From Avena insularis (lineage: Eukaryota > Streptophyta > Magnoliopsida > Poales > Poaceae): DNA of 64,000 bases. The notes below the pieces were generated by a model, which did no database searches, was not told where the DNA came from, and saw only the letters and a program-made list of their open reading frames with translations. Below are positions 36,551 through 47,878 of this stretch, one piece after another; the stretch's first letter is position 1, and every line of letters begins with the position of its first letter. Made by a program: the position numbers and the translations under genes. The stretch spans positions 176,238,927 to 176,302,926 of the forward strand of contig CM042691.1 of NCBI GenBank assembly GCA_023614405.1, read 5' to 3'.

Positions 36551-36900
36551 ATTTTCGATGTACCCAATGAAGGCAACCTTTTGAGACTTGCTCCACAAGA
36601 GTACCACCAAATCATCATCAGTGAAAACAACAAAGCACATATTGCCAAGGGCACAAATAGAAAGAAGGTTGTAACCGAGGGTCTCAACAAGCATGACTTC
36701 CACGAGAGAGATATCGTGGGAAACCACAACCTTGCCAAGACCCAATACCTGAGATTTAGACTTATCACCATAGGCGACTGTAATATTATCATGATTGGGT
36801 CGCATCTACGTGATGATCTCCTTGCTTCCGGTCATATGACTAGTGCATCCACTATCCAACACCAATTTTGAGCCACCGGAAGCATAGCCCTGCAAGAGAA
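36551..36900 (-). pseudogene. Copia aspartic protease (element D)
   Basis: LVLDSGCTSHMTG at about 36860-36825 is the copia protease active site (D-S-G). GYNLLSI and FTDDDLVVL follow in the same frame. It continues into the pre-integrase domain, separated by the TAA at 36548-36550. It would cut the polyprotein. Confidence 0.8.
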
Positions 36901-38281
36901 TTACTTCTTGGTTTTAGGTACCCATTTTTCAATGGGTCCTCTCATGTTAGTAACAAGGGTATTTGGAACCCAAATAGACCAAGCAACATATTCATCAAAA
37001 GGGCCAACATAATAAGCACAAACATCGCCATAAGAATCACAAAAGAGTTCATAATTTGGATTGTGAGACCCTGCAAAACCAATATTGTTAGTTTTGTCTT
37101 TTGTGACATTCTTCTCAGTGGTGCTTGTCTTTGATTGTTCACCCTTGGTCTTCTTCTTCTTGGACTTAGTGACATATCCAAGTCCCTCTTTAGACCTTTG
37201 CTTGCCAAGTACCTCATCAAGAACACCCTTATCTTTGGAAGTGATGTCGTTGACAAACACGTCTTCCACACTAGCATTTTCCTTGTGAATATATGTTGAT
37301 TTAGATGTGCTAGGAACATCATACTTGGTCAATCGAATTTGGAGCTGATCATGTGCCTCATTGAGAATGGAGAATTCACTTTTCAACGCCTTGTGAGCGA
37401 TGTCAAGTTTCTCCAATTCCTCGGAGAGTCTAGAATGAGAATCCCCAAAGTCAATCTTTTCCTTCTTTAACTTCTTTGCTTTGGCGACTGCATTGTCGCG
37501 TTCCTTAACAAGCGTAGCCACTATTTCTTCATGTGACTCCTCAATGGACTCAAGCCTCAATTCAAGAGAAACCTGAGCGTCTTCTTCTTCTTCTTCTAGA
37601 GCATTTTTTAAGGATGCAATGGAAATTGTATCCTCCCTTTTAATTCTACCCTTTTCTTCTAGGAGCACTTCATTTCGGGCCAGCTGGTCCATAAGAGCCT
37701 CAAAATGTAATTTGTGCTCACCTTGCAAGTTAGTGAAGAAATAGTCCAAAGCAATAATTTCTTCCTTAACCTTAAGACTAGTAGGATCATCCATGTCAAT
37801 CATAGCCGTAGGAAAACAAGTGTTAGAAGTTGATACCTCGGAACCTCTTGCCATAAGACAAGTAGTGTTCTTGTTGATGACGTTTTCGTTCTAAGAGTTG
37901 AAGAGAGATGTGGGTGTAGATGTGTTGGCTATAATAGCCACCTCTAGAGACTCATCATCCTCGTCTTCATCTTCACTTCCCGAAGAATATTCTTCTTGAG
38001 CCACTAGAACAATCTTTAGTTGCTTCTTGAAAGGGGAATTCTTCTTTAAAAATTGTTTCTTGAGTGGAGACTTTGACTTTTCCTTGAGAATGAGTCTTCC
38101 TCCATTATCTTCCCTACTTTGATATGGACACTCGGGTACAAAGTGCAGCCGGTCTCCACAGTTGAAACAAGTTCTCAGCTTGGGACCGTTTTCCTTTATT
38201 CCATAAGTTCCACTCTTGCGTTCTAGTTCAGATTTGGCCTTGGCTGGATCCTTCCAAAAGTTTCTAGCATAAAAGGCCATT
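36901..38281 (-). pseudogene. Gag C-terminal half: zinc knuckle and coiled coil (element D)
   Basis: Single frame from 38280 down to 36901, interrupted by one TAG at 37891-37893. Near the start lies one canonical knuckle C38-C41-H46-C51 (38169-38128). An acidic Ser/Asp/Glu tract follows. After the stop come about 170 residues rich in Glu, Lys and Leu with heptad-like spacing, a probable coiled coil, and a basic tail. A coiled-coil gag extension is a known Sirevirus trait. Element G (63438-64000) preserves the same region without the stop: at the TAG position it has a sense codon inside FDSPNDNKLITK. Confidence 0.8.
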
Positions 38282-39343
38282 GTACATGAATTCTTTTGAC
38301 ATCCTCAGGATAGTCCATGCCTTCTAAGTCATCTTCATCATGATCAGCCACATTTGTCTTCAAGGCCATGTTAACCCCCTTTTGCATCCCCATAGCTCGT
38401 GCACAAGCATCTTCGGCATTCTTGGCAGCCACTTTGAAAGCGGACATTTCTTGCATTACCTCATTGGATGTCATCAGGTGGTAATTATGCCTTCCTTGAA
38501 AACTCTTCAAATCTGTGGCTCAATTGGCATGAGAGCACTGACATACTTGCACTTGATCCACGCATCATCAACATGAGAGGCACCATGATTCCTGAAAGTG
38601 GTGGCTATTGACTTGAGCCTCCTATACATGTCCTCGTAGTTTCCTCCATCCAACATATAAAAACCTTCAGCTTCATTGCTCAAAGCATCATATCTATTCC
38701 TTCTCATACTTTCATTTCCAATGAAGAGCTCGGGGAGTGCATCCCAAACTTCCTTAGCTATACTAAGATGATGAATGCATGGCATGTCTTTGTCACCCAC
38801 ACCAAGCTGGATCCTGTGTAGAGCTGTAGCGTTGAGTTGACTATGAACAACCTCTCTTCTTGTTAGGTTGTGGGGGTCTCCAACATGAAGACTATTCTCT
38901 ATGATTTTCCACAACTCAATGGAGGAGCTGCACACATGAGACTTCATCAAAAATTGCCATTGATTAAAAGTAGATGCTGAAAGTTTCGGTGGATCACCCC
39001 TATTATGTATATGTGGGTGAGGGGTAGGTGGATCGGGAGAATACACATGAGGAACCTCATTGTATCCTTCCTTACCACTATCCTTATTCGAGGAGATCTT
39101 GCTAGTTCCATCACCAACCACTTCGTTATCTTTGGAACCGGTTTTACCCGTTTCCTTGGATTGTGGAGTGGTAGCGTCAGGGGTAGATGGAGGTCATGCT
39201 GCAGATGTGGAGAGACGCATTATCAATTGACGCATCTCTTCCATCTTATCCTCCATTGAACTGACCAAGGTTGTTTCCGATGTCTTGAGATCGTTCATGG
39301 TGACTACCTCCGGAGCATCACTCCCATCTCCCTTGGAACCCAT
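38282..39343 (-). pseudogene. Gag N-terminal half (element D)
   Basis: The likely start is the ATG at 39343-39341, about 40 bp after the PBS, giving MGSKGDGSDAPEVV. The frame continues to 38507 with one TGA at 39196-39194. It then shifts near 38508 into a second frame (to 38282) and again near 38281. The segment FNQWQFLMKSHVCSSS...ELWKII is typical of copia gag (UBN2/DUF4219-like). Forms the virus-like particle shell. Three lesions make it a pseudogene. Confidence 0.8.
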
Positions 39344-39381
39344 ACTTCTCTTAGGCGGTTAAGCCCGAATTAAGAGTCGGG

Positions 39382-39393
39382 GCTCTGATACCA
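39382..39393 (-). promoter_or_regulatory. Primer binding site of element D (tRNA-iMet)
   Basis: GCTCTGATACCA, exact reverse complement of TGGTATCAGAGC, 2 bp from the 5' LTR at 39396. Confidence 0.9.
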
Positions 39394-40099
39394 ATTGAAA
39401 TGGATCGTATGGGTACCTAGAGGGGGGGTGAATAGGTGCTGCACAATTTTTAGTTCTTTTTCAATTTTAGGCTTGACACAAAGTAAATTCTCTAGATATG
39501 CAACTACGAGAATTTCCCTATATGCAAACCTAGCTACTAAGCATCTAAAGCGAGGAGCGAGGAAACCGTAGTGGAGCACACGGAGACACAAGGATTTGTT
39601 TTACTGCAGTTCCTTCCTTGTTAAGGGAAGTACATCTGCGTTGGAGGGGTGGGCAGTTCTAATACCACCATGCCACAATAGGCCTCACCCTATTCTCCGA
39701 TGGATCTCGCCACGAGAGGCCTGATCCACCTTCTCCACTATTGTTACCCTTCGAGGCGGGAACCGGTGCCTTTACAACTCTATTGGGGAACACATCCACA
39801 ACTGAATTGGGGGCTCCCGTAATGACAACAAGATGTCACAAGAACAAGGTTTATCAATATAAACAAAAGCAAGGATCTAGATATTTGCAAGAAATACTAG
39901 ATCGGTGATTCTCCAAATTAATGGAGAGGAGATGAAGCGCTTGATTGCAGTGGTTGAAGATCGAGTTCTCCTCCTTCGATTCCCCACGGGACGGGTCCTT
40001 TGGGTGGACGAAGGTGGAGCTCTCTTGGTTGAATAATGATGAACATATCATAACTTTTTCGCATCAATCAAGAGTTCTGGCAGGAGGGGGAAGGCAGGC

Positions 40100-40106
40100 T
40101 TAAATA
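40100..40106 (-). promoter_or_regulatory. TATA-like box in D 5' LTR
   Basis: GGGTATTTAAG on the minus strand, conserved in the other LTR (about 29527-29533), downstream of the GC-rich repeat array in element orientation. A plausible core promoter, not proven. Confidence 0.4.
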
Positions 40107-40138
40107 CCCCCTGCCCCGAATAAGCCATTGGAGAAATT

Positions 40139-40553
40139 TGGGGGCGGATAATCTGCCCCCCTTTGGGGCGGACTATCCGCCCTAGGGGGAAAATCCGCCG
40201 CCCAGGATGGAAACTCCGGGGGAAACTCCACCCCCATATAGAGAGTGACGCAGCCTTGACTTGAAGAAATTTCTCGAGGGGGCGGATTATCCGCCCCCCT
40301 CAAGGGGCGGACTATCCGGCCTGGGGAGAAAATACGCCCCAGACCCGGAAAGTTCGGGGGAAACTCCACCCCCCATACAGAGAGCGACGCAGGTCTTGTC
40401 TTGAAGAAAATCCTCGAGGGGGCGGATTATCCGCCCCCCAAGGGGCGGACTATCCGACCTTGCCGAAAAATCCGGCCAAAACTCCGCCCCCTCTCTAGCG
40501 GTTGCGCCCTTCTAAAAATGGGGTGGGGCAGACCAGGGGCAGATTATCCGCCC
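40139..40553. repeat. Tandem ~138-bp repeat with paired palindromes (D 5' LTR)
   Basis: Counterpart of 29566-29970 and better preserved: units begin near 40139, 40277 and 40417, each with two palindromes of the GGGGCGGATTATCCGCCCC family. A partial fourth site is at 40536-40553. Confidence 0.85.
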
Positions 40554-43466
40554 TCCAAAAGTTGTTTATTTTCCTTTTCCAAGATAGATATCTGTAGCAC
40601 TTCAACACACATTAAATAATCCTTGATACTATTATGTAACACACAAAACACTAGGGATTAAGAAATGTTATTTCACCCCTATCCACTTTCCCCTCTTTCT
40701 CCTGCTCCTGTGAGCTCTCTTCTATGCTAGCCCAAACCCTAACCCCGTCGGACCCCGTCGTTCGGCGCCGCTCTGACTGTCCCCGAGCTCCGCTGAGCAT
40801 GCTGGAAGAACCGCCTTGCCGTGCTGATCTTATATGGCAAAGGAATCGAGAAGGGGCGCCTCAAATCCTCGCCATCGTCCGCGTCTTCCCCGCCTCCGGC
40901 CGAGCTCCGCCGCCGCCATTGATGTTGTTGCCGACCTTCTCCGGCCTCACTGACCCCTCCACTGGGTTGGTGGGGATCTCACGGTCTATAAGGACCTATC
41001 TTCCCTCTCCCCCTCGCTCTGGATAGAGCTCGCATCGCGCGCCGCCGTCGGCCACCGCTAGACCTCGCCGTAGACGTAGCTCCGGCCACCAAATAGGAGC
41101 GGCACCACCGTAGTTAGGTCCCTCGCGCTGCGCTCGTTCGAACCCAACCATCCATGCTTGCTAGAGTGCGCCGTGGAGTCACTGGCGACCACCGTCTGAC
41201 GTGGACATGGTGGTGACATCACCACGACGTCAGGCTGGCGTGGTCGTGGGGCCGTTGACTGCTGATCGCCATGGTGGCAACCAACATGGTCGTGGGCCCT
41301 TTTGTCAGTGACCGCAGGTAGGATTAGGTGCAGTAATAAAAGTATTTGTTCGCTCTGCTGATGTCATCCTGGCGCAATAAATCAATTTTAATTGGTTTAA
41401 TATTTTCAGAAAATGAATAAAACTTGTAAATTTAATATCTAATTATTTATAAGTCAAAAAAATATGAATAATATATCAAAATGTTCAGAAAAATGAGCTC
41501 TATATCTTTAAGATATCATCATGCATTGTTAAACAACTTTCAAGACAAGTTTAATTAGAATGACCTAGTAACCCCTCACAGGTGATTCCGGAGTTTCCCC
41601 GAGTTAGGGTTTTCACCCCTCGGAACCCCGATTAAATGGTCGACCATGCCTTAGGGTTACTTTTCAATAGAATTCAATTTGTCATACCACCATTCTTGTT
41701 TCAGCATTGCATCGATGTCATTGTTGATTGTTTCCTCAATTCCGGTGTTTGGTTCTTCCCGGTAGAATTCGAGATCGATATCGAGATCAAAGCTAGAGAT
41801 CAACGCCGTCGAAGATCGAATACCAATACTTGACCAATTGTAATCAAGTCAAGTACAAGCTATCTGAAGATATGCTTGTTGGTTATCAATGGGCAAAGGA
41901 ATGCATAGCCCCACCATGATATAATCCTATGATTTCGAAAGAATTTCAATTCCTGCCATGATGCATACGATTCTACTATGGTCTTTTATCGGTAGATAGA
42001 GTATCCTATCTATTGCATTACTCCCTTTGAGATTATACTACCTGATCCATTGCTCCTAGCATAACTAGGTTTGGCTTGTGTGCACTGCTAGAGCTTATAT
42101 CTTTGTCCTGCCTAGCCATGCATAGCTGTCAGTACTGGTTCATCCAAATGATGTATCAGATGTAGATAATCTATTATGACAGGAGAACATGATGTGGTGA
42201 GATCAGAGGTGATATGAGATTAAACATGCTAAGGCTTGTATGGGAGGCCACGGTGGGATGTGGTTTTTCTAGTCCCATGCTCGACACCACTAGGAACCGA
42301 GTTCTTGCCTTTGGAACCGAGACGAGGTAGAACCACACGGGGCCTGGACAACCTCATGGCTAACTAACTTGCCTAGTAGATTCCATGAGTCACATAGTTC
42401 GGGTGTTCCATTTGACATATGCATAGAAAACCTTTTGAAATATTTGGCGGGTGAAGATGCATTCACGGAAGGTAGCGAAGCATGGACCAGGTTGCTTGGG
42501 TTTGATAGCGCCCTAGTAAACCAACCTCGCCTCACATCTTTCAGGACCGGCTTCGGGATTTGACTCGTTACGGCACAACCATCCTTATTGTGTGACTCAT
42601 GGTCTCGGCGAAAGCAAGTTAAAGGTCGTGTCTAACCACCCTCTGCCGGGCTTCCAAGGAAGAGGGCTAATCATGTGGAATTAAGAGAAGGTTAGTACGT
42701 GTGGGTAAAGTTGTACACCCCTGCAGGGTAATAATATTTTTGAAAAGCCATGTTCACGGTTATGAACGCTTGGTGACCAGATTCTATGATCATAGAGAAC
42801 TTTAACCTAATTGTAGAACTTGGCAGATCAACATGTGCTTAAGGATGCTTCCTCATGGGTACGAGGGGGTGATCCTAGTTAGGGTTGAGATGATGATGAT
42901 TTGGTGGATATCAAAAGATAATGATCAATACTTCAGATATGTCGCTCGCTTATCCCCTTTTTAAATACTCTGAATAGACGAGCTTCTTCTCTCCCAGATT
43001 TTATAAACAAAGATGGCTTTATGCAAAAAACTCCACCAGCCAAAAGTCTTTCGGAGTACACCCTGTACTCACCCTTGCTTTGTTGATACATTTGGAAGAG
43101 TAACTGTTCCTTGAAGACGAGTTCTATACGACATCGACACCGACGAATAGCTTGGGGTTCCCGGCCGGTAGCCTGTAATATATGGACTGGGACGTCATCG
43201 TTATGCTTCAGGCCTCTTAGGACATTTGTTAAGTTTGCTATACTTAATAGCACAATTTGCCTTCCGTTGTTTGATGTTTGTGGTCAGTGACCTCTACTTG
43301 TAATATTTTGGCTCTTCGCTCAGTTATGAGCTTGCTGTAATAATTTTTGTGTCATAGGGTCACTACTGTGTTATCAATTCTTCACTGGATATCCTCGAGC
43401 TCAAGGTTAAGCTTATGTCAGACATAGGTCTGGGATTTGTTTAGCCCTGATCCCGCGGGTGTCACA

Positions 43467-44487
43467 AATCCCCGGAGGGTGGGCCTTCTCCGGCCAATAG
43501 CATCGAGCGGGAGAAGGAACAAAGGGTCTACAAGCCTCCACGCAGTACTATGAGCCCCTCATTGAAAGGGCACACCCGTCGAGGTGCAAAACACGCTTCG
43601 ATTGGCTGGTTACTATATAGGGCGTCCCGGTCTTGAGGGGATCAACCTCATAGAGTGGGAATTTATATCGGAGAAGGCATCCAGAAGGTCTTGACCAGTT
43701 ATTCAACCCACGATCGGTGTATATCAGGGACGGGTAATCAGATGGTGTGGGTATAGTGTACAACCTCTACAGAGTGTTAATCTATTCGAATAGCCGAGTC
43801 CTCGGTCATGGACGATTGTGATGGCTGCTGTATGACATTGATGGTTTTGATTTCAAAAAGGACTTCCGAAAAGCAATGACTTGGAAATGTTTTGACCATG
43901 GGATGGTCCGAAAAAGGAGGAAGGAGTTTGGTCATGAGATGACCGGAAGGAAAAAATAGGTGACCCAATCCTAGTGATTCCTTAAAACTTTTCAAAAAGG
44001 TTACCCAATTGTTTTACAAAAGTTTTTCAACAAAGATATAGAGATATGATATATCTACAAGAGAAATTAGTTTATAAAATAACCTCTTCTGGAGCCATCC
44101 TACCACCGCCATATTGCATACCTAAAATTTTGTTGCCTTAAGGTGGTTTGCGAGTACATTCAAAGTACTCAGCGGTATTTTCCCTGGCTATTTACTTGGC
44201 TAGACTTTTCACAAGCAAGAGGAACGATGGATATTGCTGACGTCTATGCGAGCTAGGCCGTCTTCCCCAGTCAGTCGCCTGTAGGTTAAGGCATGACATG
44301 GGATCTGCGCTTGAAGACTTCCGCTATCGCTGTTGTATCGCCATTATGGCATTAATGTAAGTACTTGTATTCGTCAACTATGGATGTTGTAATAATACTT
44401 GTCGGTTATTCTCACGGCTCACTGATCATGGGAACATGAATTGCAGGCATAATGGGTATTCTTGGACCATAAATCCGGGGCGCCACA
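43467..44487 (+). repeat. 3' LTR of element A, part 3
   Basis: Resumes after C's TSD and is collinear with about 9650-10683. Ends CCGGGGCGCCACA followed by A's TSD CTTGG. Contains the second copy of the conserved LTR hairpin near 44150. Confidence 0.9.
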
Positions 44488-44760
44488 CTTGGTGTGGTTC
44501 CTAATGCGCTGGACCCAATGGATATCTATTTTGATAACATGGGTGCTATAGCCAATGCGCAGGAGCCAAGGTCACACAAGAAGCTGAAGCATATCAAGCT
44601 ACATTTTCATGCTATTCGCGAGCATGTCCAAGATGGTTACATAAAGATTTGCAAAGTACACATAGATTTGAATGTGGAAGATCCGTTGACTAAACCTATC
44701 CCTAGGGCAAAACATGACCAACACCAAACCTCCATGGGTGTTAGGTATATTACCATGTAA
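44488..44760 (+). pseudogene. Copia RNase H C-terminal part (element E)
   Basis: Continues the frame broken at 4767. YFDNMGAIANAQEP holds the third catalytic Asp. KHIKLHFHAIREHV and DPLTKPIPRAKHD are the standard copia RNase H tail, ending at TAA 44758-44760. No lesion other than the insertion. The PPT follows 23 bp later. Confidence 0.85.
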
Positions 44761-44782
44761 TCTAGATTATTGACTCTAGTGC

Positions 44783-44793
44783 AAGTGGGAGAC
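44783..44793 (+). promoter_or_regulatory. Polypurine tract of element E
   Basis: AAGTGGGAGAC immediately before the TGTTGGAG LTR start at 44794, typical of Angela-like copia elements. Confidence 0.75.
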
Positions 44794-46094
44794 TGTTGGA
44801 GATATGCCCAAGAGGCAATAATAAAAGTAGTTATTAATATATCTTTGTGTTTATGACAAATTTTTACATACCATGTTATAATTGTATTAACCGGAAACAT
44901 TAATACTTGTGTGATTTTTAACATGTAAGAGTCCCCCTAAAGCCTCTTGTAATACTAGCTTGTTTATTAATAGATGATTATGGTTTCCTAATCATGAACA
45001 TTGGATGTTACTAATAAAAATATCATATCATTAGGAGAATGGTGTGATGGACATACTCCTATAGTTAAGCGTAGCATAAGATCAAGTCATTTCAATAGTT
45101 TGTTTGCTATAAGCTTTCAGATACATAGTAACCTAAATCCTTCGACCATGAGGTCATGTTAATCACCATGACCGGATCGATGCTTTGATGACATCAAACA
45201 CCACTTTGTAAATGGGTGGTTTTAAAGGTGGCATTGAGTATTTGGAAAGTATGTGCTGAGGCACATGGATCAAGAGTGGGATTTGTCCATCCATATGACG
45301 GATAAAAATACTCTAGGCCTTCTCGGTGGAATGTCATCCAATTGGCTTGCAAGCATGTGACTGGTTCACAAGGGATCACATATCATAGGAACGAGTAAAG
45401 AGTACTTATCGGTAATGAGGTTGAACTAGGTATGCAGAGATATCGACGATCAAACCTCACATAAGTAAAATATCGCGAGACAAAGGGAAATTGGTCTCGT
45501 ATGTAAATGGTTCATTTGATCACATGTCTGCATAATTCACGAACCGTAGGGAGACACACTTAAGGATATGATTTTGTTTAATAGATATGGTAATGATTTG
45601 GAGACCGAATGTTGTTCGGAGTCTCATCTAGGATCTAGGACATCACGAAGAGATCTAGAGAATAAGATTCATATAAGGAAAGTCCAATTCCAGAGTTCGG
45701 GAATGTTTTCGGTGTTTCCACCGGAATCTTCTAGAAGGGTCTAGAAGGTCCACCGCTCCGGAATGGGAAGGGTACATGGATGTGTTATACCAATGTGGAA
45801 TGGTTGCATCATGTCCTAGGTCACTTGGCTGGGCAATGGGAAGAGAGAAATCAAACTCTAGTTTGAAAAGTCAAACGCTAGTTTGAAAAGTCAAATCCCA
45901 ACATGGTTGCCTAGTGGAGGGAGGAGAGGAAACCTAGTTAGGGAAGGTTTCCCCTCCCTCCTTGCCGTCGACCAAGAAAGGGGAGTTGGGGGAGGACTTC
46001 ACCTCCCCTTGCCGCCTCTCCCTCCCATAAAAGGAGGGGAGGGGCGCCCCTTGCCCCAACACTTCAAACCCTATCCGCCGACCACTCCCCCTCT
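44794..46094 (+). repeat. 3' LTR of element E, first part
   Basis: Starts TGTTGGAGATATGCCC. Long stretches such as TCATTAGGAGAATG and the 45040-45070 region follow the Angela/BARE LTR consensus I recall. A TATA-like CATAAAAGG is at 46026. The last bases CCTCT are the TSD of element F. The rest of the LTR is at 62931-63437, for a total near 1.8 kb. Confidence 0.85.
45851..45890 (+). repeat. 20-bp tandem duplication in E LTR
   Basis: Two copies of TCAAAC(T/G)CTAGTTTGAAAAG (45851-45870 and 45871-45890), with a third partial start TCAAA at 45891. Each copy contains a short CAAAC/GTTTG inverted repeat. Confidence 0.8.
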
Positions 46095-46173
46095 TGATGA
46101 GTGCATATCTACATCATGTTTTATATTATTATTTTGCATTGTAGTGGTAGGATCTTGGTATTTTTCAGTGTTC
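46095..46173 (+). repeat. 5' LTR of element F, first 79 bp
   Basis: TGATGAGTGCATATC onward, matching 61760-61838. Its last five bases TGTTC are the TSD of element H. Confidence 0.9.
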
Positions 46174-46437
46174 TGTAACATCCCAAAAATATTGATCAAT
46201 GTTATAAAACTCCAATCACCAAAATTAGGGTTAACAAAAAACTTTTGTTAATTAAAATCATTATGAATGCATGTGTGTAAGTGATAATTGTATGAATGCA
46301 TGAATGGACTTGTATGATTGTTGTGAATAGCAAGGAATGGTTTAAATATGAAAACAAAATCATCTAAATCAATTCCAAGAAGAAACAAATCAAGAGAAAT
46401 TCAAAACAAACAAAACAAGCAAATGGTCATTTTTGCC
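46174..46437 (+). repeat. Truncated 5' LTR of element H
   Basis: Matches the 3' LTR from 50728 onward over 46263-46437, with the LTR start (46174-46262) retained only here. Breaks off in ATTTTTGCC. Confidence 0.85.
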
Positions 46438-47878
46438 TCGCGGAGGAAGCAGTTCGTCCCCGAACCCAATGATGCAGATCTTGCAAATGTTGGTTGCTGA
46501 CCGCAAAGCTGAAAGAGTTGAACGTCAAGCCAACTTAGCCACCCTTAAACCCATAGCTCAGATGGCCAACAACAACCAAGGCCATGGAAACCAGGACAAC
46601 CATGGATCCAAGCTCAAGAACTTTCAAAATATCAATCCACCCATCTTCACTATGTTTGAAGAGCCCTTAGATGTCGATGATTGGATGCAAACCATGGATA
46701 ACAACTTAGAAGTTGTAGGAGTGGAAGCCAACGAGAAAGTACTGTTTGCCACCCACTATCTTGCCGGAGATGCAAGAGCTTGGTGGAACAACGTTCGTGC
46801 CATGACTGGAGGACAAATGATGGCTTGGGATGAATTCAAACTTAGGTTTAGCAGAACCCATGTGCCACCGGGTTTGGTCAAGAGGATGAGAGATGAATTC
46901 AGGGAACGGAAGCAAGGGAGGATGGCAGTAGTTGAGTACCGTGACAAATTTTTGTCATTGGATAGGTATGCACCAGATGAGATTGACACTAAATCTAAGA
47001 AGAAGGAGAGGTTCCTAAATGGTCTGCATGATGAGATGCAGACAGTGTTAGTCAATATCCCGTTTTCTGACATTGAAGCCTTAGTGGATTCTTCCATTCA
47101 TATGGAAGGCAAGATCAACCAAGACAATGAAAATTGCAAGTGTAGAATGATGCATCAACCAGGAACCCACCATACCCCAAAGTATCGCCCCAACCCATCT
47201 CCATGATTTGCCCCAAGAAACAATAGACCCCCGATGAACCATCCGACCTATCCCAACCGTGGAGGAGGAAACCCAAGGCCCGGAGGAAATCCCAACAACC
47301 CCGGCAACCCCAGCAATTTCAATCATGCATCGCCCAAGTTCAACAACAACAATGTTGCCACCGACACCAACACTGCCCCAAGGACTGGAAGCAATGTTGT
47401 GCCTGTTGTAGCAAAGGACAAGTCTCAAGTGACTTGTTATGAATGTGGAACCAAGGGTCACTATTCCAATGAGTGCCCCAAGAAGATTGAATCAGCCCCC
47501 AATGTGAATGCCCCAGCTCAGCAGCAGCGTCGTGTTCAGCCTGGAAGAAGATTCTCCCCAGGGAATTCGCTCAATTGCAACGGCCATCTGTGTATCATGC
47601 ATGCTGAAGAAGCCCAAGAAGCGCCATATGTCGTGGTGGGTATGTTTTCTGTTAACTCAGTACTTGCAAGAGTGTTGTTTGATTCTGGAGCATCGCACTC
47701 GTTTGTCACAGAAGAATTTGCATGCACTAGTAATATTCAACCAACAAAATTGAAGCATGTTATGATAGTTCAAATACCTGGTTCAACCCACAAATCTAGA
47801 CAAATTTGCAAGGCCGTACCTATCTGAATCCATGTCATAGATTTTTATGCTAATCTAATAGTACTCGGAACTAAAGGT
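46438..47878 (+). pseudogene. Gypsy gag and protease (element H)
   Basis: One frame from the deletion junction, with TGA at 47204-47206 and another TGA at 47825-47827. No start codon remains. Gag: Q-rich N-terminus, then DVDDWMQTMDNNLE and ARAWWNNVRA...WDEFKLRF, the retrotransposon gag fold. Zinc knuckle CYECGTKGHYSNECP at 47435-47479 (C-x2-C-x4-H-x4-C). Protease active site LFDSGASHSFV with its Asp at 47681. Both stops can be derived from Arg codons (CGA to TGA). The product would form particles and mature the polyprotein; this copy cannot. Confidence 0.85.

Larger units (their letters stand above)
28820..40675 (-). mobile_element. Element D: Sirevirus (SIRE/Maximus-like) Ty1-copia retrotransposon, full length
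   Basis: 11.86 kb, minus strand. 3' LTR 28820-30089, PPT, extra ORF, spacer, pol, gag, PBS 39382-39393, 5' LTR 39396-40675. TSD CCCCT at 28815-28819 and 40676-40680. Gene order gag-PR-IN-RT-RH is copia. Sirevirus affinity is inferred from the coiled-coil gag extension, the additional ORF after pol, more than one PPT-like tract and the palindrome-rich non-coding DNA. gag, PR and IN have stops or frameshifts; RT-RNase H is open. Confidence 0.9.
39396..40675 (-). repeat. 5' LTR of element D
   Basis: TGAAATGGATCG to GTTATTTCA, 1280 bp, collinear with 28820-30089. Carries the tandem palindrome array at 40139-40553 and the promoter-like box at 40100-40106. Confidence 0.95.
28213..43466 (+). mobile_element. 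Element C: solo LTR of the element 0/B family, split by element D
   Basis: Pieces 28213-28819 and 40676-43466 (together about 3.4 kb) form one LTR in plus orientation. It starts TGTAACACCCCAG and ends GCGGGTGTCACA, the reverse of the B and element 0 LTRs. Both outer edges carry the TSD AATCC (28208-28212 and 43467-43471) directly in A's LTR, with no internal region. That is the signature of a solo LTR left by recombination between the two LTRs of one insertion. Element D later inserted into it. Confidence 0.9.
4768..44487 (+). mobile_element. Element A: giant-LTR, pol-less retrotransposon carrying nested B, C and D
   Basis: The ends are TGTAGCATCCCAATTTC at 4768 and GGGGCGCCACA at 44487, with TSD CTTGG at 4763-4767 and 44488-44492. 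The layout is 5' LTR 4768-10683, PBS 10688, internal 10684-13570, PPT, then a 3' LTR starting at 13571 and split by B (14588-24378) and C/D (28213-43466). Without the nested copies it is about 14.7 kb: two LTRs of roughly 5.9 kb around an internal region of only 2.9 kb. The internal region has a zinc-knuckle ORF but no protease, RT or integrase. This fits the non-autonomous classes called LARD or TR-GAG. The LTR ends and the pre-PPT motif suggest a gypsy (Tekay/Del-like) partner, which is an inference. Confidence 0.9.
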
